Positions 54,565 to 62,374 of a DNA stretch of 64,000 nucleotides are shown piece after piece. The stretch is from Flavobacterium lacustre (GTDB lineage: Bacteria; Bacteroidota; Bacteroidia; Flavobacteriales; Flavobacteriaceae): assembly GCF_027474525.2 (NCBI RefSeq), contig NZ_CP114882.2, positions 1,364,001-1,428,000 of the forward strand, read 5' to 3'. Position numbers and translations under genes: made by a program. Numbering within the stretch: position 1 is the first letter of the stretch; every line of letters begins with the position of its first letter. The notes beneath the pieces were generated by a model that was given only the letters and a program-made list of their open reading frames with translations, had not been told where the DNA came from and did no database searches.

Positions 54565-54623
54565 CACAGCCACTCACAAAAAATCGCCCGGTCTGTATTT
54601 GCGTTTTTTTGTGAATGGCTGTG
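54565..54623. promoter_or_regulatory. Long hairpin inside the maltose operon
   Basis: Arms 54565-54583 and 54605-54623 match at 18 of 19 positions (CACAGCCA-TCACAAAAAA type), with a 21-nt loop. It lies between the GH13 and GH31 genes and could act as a partial terminator or RNA stabiliser. Confidence 0.6.
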
Positions 54624-54633
54624 GACTGTTTTT

Positions 54634-56472
54634 TTATTGTAATTCTAAAATCAAAACAGATTTACTTTCGATAGTTAAATCTTGTTTCAAATCGATAGTT
54701 TTTGAAGATAAAATGTCTTTTCCTGTAGAAAATTTCTCGATGTTTTCTTGAAACCTATTGGTTTTTATCGTTTGATTATTGTCGCTGTTATTGACTACAA
54801 CCATGACCGTTTTTGTATCAGTATAACGAAAATAAACATAGACATTGTTTTCAGGAATGTAATGTGTTGTTTTGCCAAAATGTACTGCTTCGTTGGTTTT
54901 TCGCCATTGAAATAATTTAGACGTAAAATCAAAATAGTGCTCTTGTTCTGCAGTTCGGCTTGATTTTAAGAAGGCATTATTAGTGTCTTCTTTCCATCCG
55001 CCAGGAAAATCTTGACGAATTGCTGCGTCACCGCCTTTGTTCCTATCTCCCGCCATACCAATTTCAGAACCATAATACAATTGCGGAATACCACGTAATG
55101 TAGCTACAAGCGCCATGGCCATTTGGTATTTTTTGAAATCATTTTTGTAGACTTCATTGAAACGTTCGGTATCGTGATTTTCGGCAAAAATCATGATGTT
55201 ATTTGGATTTGGATACAGAAAATCATTGGCTAAATTGTCGTAGATTTTCATCATTCCTTTGTCCCAACTGCCGTCATTTTCATTGAAAATACTTTGGAAA
55301 GCATCTAACATGATAAAATCCATGATGCTTGGCAAATTAGAATTAAAGTTTTGAATTGCTCCCACTTTGCTGTCTTTTTGCCAATAGGAAAGTTGGGCTT
55401 GATCGCGCATGGAAATTTCACCAACAATGTTTAAATTAGGATATTCATCTGTTATGGCTTTGGTCCATTTTGCAATAGCATTTGGATCGGCATAGTTATA
55501 TGTATCTACACGCAAACCGTCTAAATCTGCATATTCAATCCACCAAATGACATTTTGTGTCAGGTATTTTAAAACTAAAGGATTTTTTTGATTTAAATCG
55601 GGCATAGAAGGCACGAACCATCCGTTAAAACAAATATCGTAATCAATTTTTGAAGCATTTATATCATGAACCGTCGTTCTTTTATGCGATGTTCCGGTGT
55701 AATTTTCAAATTGATTAATCCAATCTTTAGTTGGTAAATCATTCATCATCCAGTGTTGTAAACCCCAGTGATTGGTCACATAATCCATGATTAATTTCAT
55801 GTCCCGTTTGTGTAATTCGGACGCTAATTGAACGTATTCTTCATTGGTTCCATAACGGGGATCAATTTTGTACACATCGGATTGTGCGTAGGTATGATAC
55901 GAATAGGTTTTGTCGTTGTCTTCACAAAGTGGTGTTGGCCAGACTGTTGTTACACCTAATTCTTTCAGATAATCTAAGTTTTGAATCATTCCTGCAATAT
56001 CGCCACCGTGTCTTCCGCCGGGATTGCTTCGTTCTGCTTTTTCGATAACAGATTTGTTGTTGTCGTTTTTTGGATTTCCGTTAGCAAAACGATCGGGCAT
56101 TATAAGATAAATCATATCCGAAGCATCAAAACTTTTGCGTGCAGCGGAATTAGCTCTGCGTTTTTTTAAGGTGTATTTTTTAGTAAAAACGACTTTTTTA
56201 TCTTTAGAAAAAGAGAAAATAAAATCTTGTGCAATTACATTTTTGGTATCAATTGTTACGAAAATGTAATTTGGATTTTCGGTTTTTATGACATCTGTAA
56301 TTTGGATTTTATTAGAAACAGTAACTTCATTTTCGGCAATATTTTTACCATAAAATAAAATCTGCAATTCAGTATTTTCCATTCCGGCATACCAAAAAGG
56401 AGGTTCTACCCGGTCTATTTGTGCAAAAAAAGGAGTGGAAATGAAAATCATAATTAGGAAAATATTTTTCAT
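54634..56472 (-). CDS. GH13 neopullulanase/cyclomaltodextrinase-type enzyme, secreted
   Basis: A 612-residue protein with a signal peptide (MKNIFLIMIFISTPFFAQ). An N-terminal immunoglobulin-like domain follows (about 20-105, VEPPFWYAGMENTELQILFYG). The GH13 barrel shows IMDYVTNH (I), GLRVDTYNY (II), IVGEISM (III) and FAENHDTER (IV). It matches SusA-type neopullulanases that cut cyclodextrins, pullulan and short maltodextrins in the periplasm. Family relatives serve starch use. It lies 55 bp after the GH65 gene, with a short hairpin (56490-56520) in the gap. Confidence 0.93.
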   Translation of the reverse strand: MKNIFLIMIFISTPFFAQIDRVEPPFWYAGMENTELQILFYGKNIAENEVTVSNKIQITDVIKTENPNYIFVTIDTKNVIAQDFIFSFSKDKKVVFTKKYTLKKRRANSAARKSFDASDMIYLIMPDRFANGNPKNDNNKSVIEKAERSNPGGRHGGDIAGMIQNLDYLKELGVTTVWPTPLCEDNDKTYSYHTYAQSDVYKIDPRYGTNEEYVQLASELHKRDMKLIMDYVTNHWGLQHWMMNDLPTKDWINQFENYTGTSHKRTTVHDINASKIDYDICFNGWFVPSMPDLNQKNPLVLKYLTQNVIWWIEYADLDGLRVDTYNYADPNAIAKWTKAITDEYPNLNIVGEISMRDQAQLSYWQKDSKVGAIQNFNSNLPSIMDFIMLDAFQSIFNENDGSWDKGMMKIYDNLANDFLYPNPNNIMIFAENHDTERFNEVYKNDFKKYQMAMALVATLRGIPQLYYGSEIGMAGDRNKGGDAAIRQDFPGGWKEDTNNAFLKSSRTAEQEHYFDFTSKLFQWRKTNEAVHFGKTTHYIPENNVYVYFRYTDTKTVMVVVNNSDNNQTIKTNRFQENIEKFSTGKDILSSKTIDLKQDLTIESKSVLILELQ

Positions 56473-56489
56473 TTGAGTCTAAATTTTAA

Positions 56490-56520
56490 AACCCTTTCAA
56501 AGATAAACAATGAAAGGGTT
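56490..56520. promoter_or_regulatory. Hairpin between GH65 and GH13 genes
   Basis: AACCCTTTCA (56490-56499) and TGAAAGGGTT (56511-56520) are perfect 10-bp arms. The minus-strand reading ends in TTTT. It may lower read-through from GH65 into the GH13 genes. Confidence 0.6.
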
Positions 56521-56527
56521 ATTATTT

Positions 56528-58834
56528 TTATGTTGTTGCCAGTTTATTTGGTTCAACCAGCACTGGTTTTTCATTTACAAAAACTGTTAGTTCTTTATCT
56601 CCTTCGAGTGTCAATTGGGTTTCATTATGATTGACTGAAATCTTTACAATTTGATTTCTGAAGTTGATTTTAAAGGAATATCCTTGCCATTCTTTTGGAA
56701 TTTTTGGAGAGAAATGCAAAGTGTCATTTTTTACACGCATTCCGCCAAAACCTTCTACAATACTCATCCATGTTCCGGCCATAGAGGTGATATGACAGCC
56801 TTCTTCCACTTCTTTATTGTAATCATCTAAATCTAAACGGGAAGTTCTCAAATAGAAGGTGTACGCCATATCCATTTTGTCTAATTTAGCCGCTTGAATA
56901 GAGTGAACACAAGGCGAAAGTGAGCTTTCATGTACAGTAAATGATTCGTAAAAATCAAAATTACGTTCTAATTCTTCTTTAGAAAAATGATCTTCAAAGA
57001 AATAAAAACACTGTAAAACATCCGCTTGTTTGATATAAGGCGAACGTAAAACTCTATCCCAAGACCATTTTTGATTGATAGGACGTTGTGCTGGATCTAA
57101 GTCTTTTACGGGAACTAAATCTTTGTCTAAAAAACCGTCTTGTTGCAGGTAAATACCCATTTCTTCCGATTTTGGGAAGTACATATTGCCGGCTACTTTA
57201 TTCCATTCCTGTAATTCAGTCTCTGAAAGGTTCACCTTTTCGATAATACGTTTATGATCCGAAGGATATTCTAATGATACTTTTTGGATTTGTTCGTACG
57301 TATAATCAATACACCATTTTGCAATATAATTGGTATAGAAATTATTATTGATATTGTTTTCGTATTCGTTAGGTCCGGTAACTCCCAAAATCATGTACTG
57401 GTTTTTGTTTTTAGAGAACGAAGCTCTTTGATGCCAGAAACGGGCAATACCAATTAAAACTTCCAATCCTTTTTCGGGGATATAAGAGTAATCTCCGGTG
57501 TAGCGATAGTAGTTGAAAATTGCAAAAGCAATCGCCCCGTTTCTATGAATTTCCTCATGGGTAATTTCCCATTCGTTATGGCATTCTTCACCATTCATAG
57601 TTACCATTGGGTATAGAGCGGCTCCGTCTTTGAAACCTAAATTATTTTGTGCGTTTTCAATTGCTTTGTCCAATTGATTGTAACGATACGTCAATAAATT
57701 TCGGGCTACTTGTTGGTCTTTGGTCGCCATATAAAATGGAATACAATACGCTTCGGTATCCCAATAGGTGGAACCGCCGTATTTCTCTCCGGTAAATCCT
57801 TTTGGTCCAATATTTAAACGGGAATCTTTACCCAGATAGGTTTGATTCAATTGAAAAATATTGAAACGGATTCCTTGTTGTGCTTTTACATCGCCTTCAA
57901 TCGTGATGTCTGACATTTCCCAAATTTTTGCCCAAGCATCAATTTGATCTTGCAACAATTGGTTGTATCCTTTTGCAAGAGCAGTTTGAATGGTTTTTTC
58001 GGCAGCGGTTAATGTGTTTTCATGATTTAAAGAAACGGTATATCCACCAATTTTTTGAATACTGGATTTATCTCCTTTTGCAATGATAACTCCGTAAGAA
58101 AACTGAATTTTGTCTGAAAAAGAATCTATAGAAGATGGGGAAACATTAATATTTTCGCCATTCGTCCAGATGCTGTTATGCATGAAAGTGGTTACTTTAA
58201 AATGGGTTTTAAACGTTTGAGCGGTTACAAAAGCTTCGTTTCCTGATTTTTTTACATTTAAAGGTTCCCAGAATTTTTCTTCCCAGTTTGCATCTTCATT
58301 AGTTACACCAGCATCAATATAAGGTTTGTAAATTATTTTTGTATCCTTGTTCAAAGGAGTGATTTCGTAATTTATTACACCCGCTTCATCAATGTCTAAT
58401 GAAAGAAAACGACGAATATTTACTGCAACTTCAGTTCCGTTTTTCAATGTGGCTTCAAAAGAACGATTATACCAACCTTCTTTCATATTCAATTCACGAC
58501 GAAAGTTTTTGACTTCCGTACAAGCATTCAAATCTAAATTTTCACCATTGATTTCAATGTCAATTCCAATCCAGTTTGGTGCGTTTAAAACTTTTGCAAA
58601 ATATTTTGGGTATCCGTTTTTCCACCAGCCCACTTTGGTTTTGTCCGGATAATAAATACCTGCGATGTAACTTCCCTGAAAAGTTTCTCCGGTATAGTTT
58701 TCTTCAAAATTGGCACGTTGTCCCATAGCGCCGTTTCCGATACTAAAGAGACTTTCAGACGATTTTACACTCTCTACATCAAATCCTTCTTCTATGATGG
58801 ACCAATTGTCTGCTTTTATATAATCTTGATTCAT
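56528..58834 (-). CDS. GH65 phosphorylase, probably maltose phosphorylase
   Basis: A 768-residue cytoplasmic enzyme with no signal peptide. GH65 layout: N-terminal beta sandwich (about 1-270), alpha/alpha barrel with the catalytic acid Glu in CHNEWEITHEEIHRNGA (near 413-429), a C-terminal jelly roll. The phosphate site includes YAF..RTSRLDLDDYN-type and SSLSPCVHSI segments. It splits maltose with phosphate to glucose and beta-glucose-1-phosphate. The substrate is inferred from the pgmB and MFS neighbours; trehalose or kojibiose are alternatives. Third gene of the minus operon. Confidence 0.9.
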   Translation of the reverse strand: MNQDYIKADNWSIIEEGFDVESVKSSESLFSIGNGAMGQRANFEENYTGETFQGSYIAGIYYPDKTKVGWWKNGYPKYFAKVLNAPNWIGIDIEINGENLDLNACTEVKNFRRELNMKEGWYNRSFEATLKNGTEVAVNIRRFLSLDIDEAGVINYEITPLNKDTKIIYKPYIDAGVTNEDANWEEKFWEPLNVKKSGNEAFVTAQTFKTHFKVTTFMHNSIWTNGENINVSPSSIDSFSDKIQFSYGVIIAKGDKSSIQKIGGYTVSLNHENTLTAAEKTIQTALAKGYNQLLQDQIDAWAKIWEMSDITIEGDVKAQQGIRFNIFQLNQTYLGKDSRLNIGPKGFTGEKYGGSTYWDTEAYCIPFYMATKDQQVARNLLTYRYNQLDKAIENAQNNLGFKDGAALYPMVTMNGEECHNEWEITHEEIHRNGAIAFAIFNYYRYTGDYSYIPEKGLEVLIGIARFWHQRASFSKNKNQYMILGVTGPNEYENNINNNFYTNYIAKWCIDYTYEQIQKVSLEYPSDHKRIIEKVNLSETELQEWNKVAGNMYFPKSEEMGIYLQQDGFLDKDLVPVKDLDPAQRPINQKWSWDRVLRSPYIKQADVLQCFYFFEDHFSKEELERNFDFYESFTVHESSLSPCVHSIQAAKLDKMDMAYTFYLRTSRLDLDDYNKEVEEGCHITSMAGTWMSIVEGFGGMRVKNDTLHFSPKIPKEWQGYSFKINFRNQIVKISVNHNETQLTLEGDKELTVFVNEKPVLVEPNKLATT

Positions 58835-58921
58835 TTTTGATAATTTTTAAAGAGTCAAAAGAGTAAGATTAATTTATTTTAGTAATCTTAAACTATTTTT
58901 TGAATCTAATTTTTTAATCTT

Positions 58922-59575
58922 TTAAGCATTTATTAATTGCTCAATAAAGCTTTTTTCTATTTGCGTGAAATCTTTGAAGATGTATTGTGCTTCTTCTAAG
59001 ATTGATTTCTCTCCAATTCCTATGCTTACCATATTTCCAATATTTGCAGCTTGAATCCCTGCAACAGAATCTTCAAAAACGATAGCGTCTTTAGGATCTG
59101 TTTTTAATAATTTGGCGGCAATCAAGAAAACTTCAGGATCTGGTTTAGCATTGCTGACGTCATTTCCGTCTACAATAGCATCAAAATAATGTAAGATTCC
59201 TGTTTTTTCCAGAATTGGTCTGGCATTTTTACTTGCTGAACCTAGCGCTATTGGTTGGTTTTTTTCTTTTAAAAATTGAAGAACAGGCAAAACTCCCGGA
59301 AGAATTTCACTTTCATTCATGTCTACCAAGTAGGATAAATACTCTTCGTTTTTTTCAATTAACCATCGGTCTTTATCTTCTTGAGATGCTTCGACTTTTC
59401 CTAATTCTAAAATTATATCCAGCGAGCGAACGCGGCTAACTCCTTTTAATAGTTCGTTGTGTTCGTGTGTAAATTCGATATCTAATGCTGTTGCGATTTT
59501 TTTCCAAGCTAAATAATGGTATTTAGCGGTGTCAACAATCACTCCGTCCAGGTCGAATATAAATGCTTTAGTCAT
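58922..59575 (-). CDS. pgmB: Beta-phosphoglucomutase
   Basis: A 217-residue HAD-family phosphatase-fold enzyme. The nucleophile and acid/base aspartates are in FIFDLDGVIVDT (Asp8, Asp10), ALGSASKNARPIL carries the motif II Ser, and VFEDSVAGIQAA is motif IV. The cap domain has HNELLKGVSRVRSLD near 39-53, the beta-PGM substrate loop. It converts the beta-glucose-1-phosphate from GH65 to glucose-6-phosphate. It is encoded 23 bp after the transporter and 87 bp before the phosphorylase gene. Confidence 0.95.
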   Translation of the reverse strand: MTKAFIFDLDGVIVDTAKYHYLAWKKIATALDIEFTHEHNELLKGVSRVRSLDIILELGKVEASQEDKDRWLIEKNEEYLSYLVDMNESEILPGVLPVLQFLKEKNQPIALGSASKNARPILEKTGILHYFDAIVDGNDVSNAKPDPEVFLIAAKLLKTDPKDAIVFEDSVAGIQAANIGNMVSIGIGEKSILEEAQYIFKDFTQIEKSFIEQLINA

Positions 59576-59598
59576 TTTGATTTTAATTGTGATATTTA

Positions 59599-60927
59599 TT
59601 ATTTAGTTGTTGCTGTTTCCTTAACAAAGGTTACGGCAAGACCGGCGATTAACATGGAAACTCCCGCTATGGCAATAATCGCCATAGGATGACCTCCAAA
59701 TAAGGCAATAATGGTACTGCCTAATAATCCGGCCGCGATTTGAGGCAAAGTAATCGTTGCGTTGAATAATCCCATGTAAACTCCCATTTTATCGGCAGGT
59801 AATGAACCGGATAACATAGCATAAGGCATGGCTAAAATAGCAGCCCAAGCTAAACCAACACCCACCATAGAAACCAATAATAGGTTTTTATCGTGTACTA
59901 AGAACATAGAAATTAATCCGATTCCTCCTAGTAGAAGAGAAAAACTGTAGGTTTTTTTTCTGCCAATAGATTTTGCTATTGAAGGAATTAACAAAGAGAA
60001 TATTGCAGCTACAGCACTGTAAAAAGCGAACATTACACCGGTCCAGTCCCCAGCTTCATTGAAGCCGATTGATTTTGCATCTAATGCTTCAGGTCCCCAA
60101 ACTTGATTGGCGATTGCTCTTGTAGTGTATACCCACATTAAAAATAAAGCGAACCAGGAAAAAAATTGTACAAATCCCAACTGCCAAAATATTTTTGGTG
60201 CATTTGAAATCAAACTGAAAATACTTGATTTTTCTTTTTTTTCTGGAGCGTCTAAATCTATTTTGTTATACTCTGCATGTTCTTTTGGTGCGTATTCTTT
60301 TGTTTTGAAAACAGTCCAAAGTACAGTAATGAGTAAAATAGCTCCTCCTATATAGAAAGACCAAATTACAGATTCGGCTACTTTTTCTCCAGGTGCCGGC
60401 ACATTTGCCATTCCTGCTTTTGCAAGAATCCAAGGAAGCAAAGAGCCAAAAACGGCTCCAAAGTTAATCAATGCACTCTGTAAGGAATAACCCAAATTGC
60501 GTTGATGATCATTTACCATATCTCCAACTAGAGCTCTAAAAGGTTGCATAGTAACATTAAAGGATGTATCCATTAATAATAACATTACAGCTCCGAAAAC
60601 TAATGGAGGTAAAAGGTATGCGAAGTATTCTGCATTAGGCATGAAAAACATAGCCAACGCAGAGACAATTGCTCCGAAAAATATAAATGGGATTCTGCGA
60701 CCCAACCGAGTCCAGGTCTTATCACTCGAAAGACCAATTATAGGTTGTACAACCAGACCTGCTAGAGGTGCTGCTAACCAAAAATATCCTATGCTATGAA
60801 CATCGGCACCTAAGGCTTCTAATATTCTGCTGGTATTTCCATTTTGTAGCGAATATCCAATTTGAACTCCTAAGAATCCAAAACTTAGATTCCAAATTTG
60901 CCAAAAACTTAACTTGGGTTTTTCCAT
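59599..60927 (-). CDS. MFS sugar transporter, maltose type (SLC45/MalT-like)
   Basis: A 442-residue integral membrane protein with about 12 helices and a central cytoplasmic loop (about 210-240). It starts MEKPKLSFWQIWNLSFGFLGVQIGYSLQ, and the family's IGLSSDKTWTRLGRRIPF motif is near 61-78. LSGSLPADKMGVYMG is in the second half. Proton-coupled import of maltose into the cytoplasm is inferred from pgmB and the phosphorylase. First gene of the six-gene operon. The operator-like palindrome at 60952-60970 lies 25 bp upstream. Confidence 0.92.
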   Translation of the reverse strand: MEKPKLSFWQIWNLSFGFLGVQIGYSLQNGNTSRILEALGADVHSIGYFWLAAPLAGLVVQPIIGLSSDKTWTRLGRRIPFIFFGAIVSALAMFFMPNAEYFAYLLPPLVFGAVMLLLMDTSFNVTMQPFRALVGDMVNDHQRNLGYSLQSALINFGAVFGSLLPWILAKAGMANVPAPGEKVAESVIWSFYIGGAILLITVLWTVFKTKEYAPKEHAEYNKIDLDAPEKKEKSSIFSLISNAPKIFWQLGFVQFFSWFALFLMWVYTTRAIANQVWGPEALDAKSIGFNEAGDWTGVMFAFYSAVAAIFSLLIPSIAKSIGRKKTYSFSLLLGGIGLISMFLVHDKNLLLVSMVGVGLAWAAILAMPYAMLSGSLPADKMGVYMGLFNATITLPQIAAGLLGSTIIALFGGHPMAIIAIAGVSMLIAGLAVTFVKETATTK

Positions 60928-60951
60928 TATCGTAAATTGAATTTAATGTAC

Positions 60952-60970
60952 GATAAGCGCTTTGCTTATC
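60952..60970. promoter_or_regulatory. Candidate LacI-type operator of the maltose operon
   Basis: GATAAGC (60952-60958), GCTTT, GCTTATC (60964-60970), with an inner AAGCGCTT. LacI-family regulators bind palindromes with a central CG. It lies between the LacI gene and the operon start. Confidence 0.5.
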
Positions 60971-61118
60971 AAAACTTGACTTAATTTTCGAAGTAAAAGT
61001 AAAAGCTTTGAGGGGTAAATATATAAATATATTTTAAACTTTTATTTTTCATTCTATAATATCTGGGATGCATTTTTAACTACAAGGTTGTAGTGTTGAA
61101 AAAAATCAACAAAAAGTA

Positions 61119-62141
61119 TTAATTTGTTGATTCTCTTTCTATAAGGTGTGTCGATATTACTTCGGTTTTGTAGTTTTCTTCTCCTTCTTCTTCCTCTGAT
61201 TCTAATCTCTTTATAAGCATTTTTGCTGCCTTGCTTCCCATCTTTTTGCCACTTTGACTTACGGTTGTAATAGTAGGAGTGGAGTATTTTGAAATTATTC
61301 CGTCAGTAAAAGCGATTACGGCCAAATCTTTAGGAACATTAAGTCCTATTTTATTTGCTATTTTAATGATGGTTACCGCAAAAAGTTCATTTACGGCAAA
61401 AACGGCATCTATGGCTTTGTCTTCCAGAAGTTTTCCTATTGTTATTTCGCAAGTATCTACATTCTCAATTCGGATAATTAAATCTTCATTGAATGGGATT
61501 CCGTTGTCTAATAATGCTTTGGTATATCCATCTGTTCTTAATTTACCTACACTTATATAATCAACGGTGGTAACTAGTGCAATTTTCTTTTTTCCTTTAT
61601 CGATTAAGCTTTGAACAGCCTCGTAAGCAGCTGATTTGTCGTCTATAATTACTTTGTCGCAAAGGATTTCATTGGTAACCCTGTCAAACATAACCACAGG
61701 CATTCCTTGATTGATGACTTCGGTAATATGGTGAAAATCGCCTTTGAATTGGGTTTCTTTTGAGAGTGACATAATAAATCCGTCGATGCTTCCGTTGGCC
61801 AGCATTTCCATATTTAAGACCTCTTTTTCGAATGAATCGTCAGATAAACAAATGATTACGCTATAGCCGTTTTCGTTGGCTACATGCTCTATTCCGTTGA
61901 TAACTGTAGAGAAAAAATGATGAACAATCTCTGGGATAATAATACCTATGGTTTTTGTTTTTCGATTTTTTAAACTCAGTGCTATATTATTGGGTTTGTA
62001 GTGGTAAAATTTAGCAAAAGCCTGTACTTTAAGTCTGGTTTCTTCTCCTATTTCAGGACTGTTTCGTAATGATTTTGAAACGGTTGAAATGGATACGTCA
62101 AGCTCTTTTGCTATTTGTTTAAGGGTTACCTTTCTTTTCAT
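61119..62141 (-). CDS. LacI-family transcriptional regulator of maltose use
   Basis: A 340-residue DNA-binding regulator. The N-terminal LacI helix-turn-helix is TLKQIAKELDVSISTVSKSL (5-24), followed by the hinge and a periplasmic-binding-protein-like effector domain (GIIIPEIVHHFFSTVINGIE near 67-86, DGFIMSLSKET, VAVIAFTDG). Its place between the operon and the divergent susC supports control of both. The effector is probably maltose or a maltodextrin. In relatives such regulators can activate susCD-type genes. It lies 191 bp upstream of the MFS gene with its own transcript start possible. Confidence 0.92.
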   Translation of the reverse strand: MKRKVTLKQIAKELDVSISTVSKSLRNSPEIGEETRLKVQAFAKFYHYKPNNIALSLKNRKTKTIGIIIPEIVHHFFSTVINGIEHVANENGYSVIICLSDDSFEKEVLNMEMLANGSIDGFIMSLSKETQFKGDFHHITEVINQGMPVVMFDRVTNEILCDKVIIDDKSAAYEAVQSLIDKGKKKIALVTTVDYISVGKLRTDGYTKALLDNGIPFNEDLIIRIENVDTCEITIGKLLEDKAIDAVFAVNELFAVTIIKIANKIGLNVPKDLAVIAFTDGIISKYSTPTITTVSQSGKKMGSKAAKMLIKRLESEEEEGEENYKTEVISTHLIERESTN

Positions 62142-62274
62142 AAGTGTAGGTTTGGGAAAATTATTTTAATAATAAAGATATGTTTATTTTTTATTAATGG
62201 CAAAATAAGTACTTAAAACTTAAATAATACAGAAACTTTTCAACACTATCACGTTATCGTAGATGGTTATGATT

Positions 62275-62303
62275 TTTGTCATGTCGAAAACGTTATAGTT
62301 TTG
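62275..62303 (+). promoter_or_regulatory. susC promoter with an embedded LacI-type operator
   Basis: TTTG (62275-62278), 17 bp, TAGTTTTG (62296-62303). Between the boxes lies CGAAAACGTTATAG (62285-62298), a partial palindrome with the AACGTT core at 62289-62294. Confidence 0.55.
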
Positions 62304-62374
62304 TTAAGTTTGCTACTCGAAGTAAAATTAAAACTTAAACGCAACCAAAACTCAAATTAATTTAAACAAAAAGT

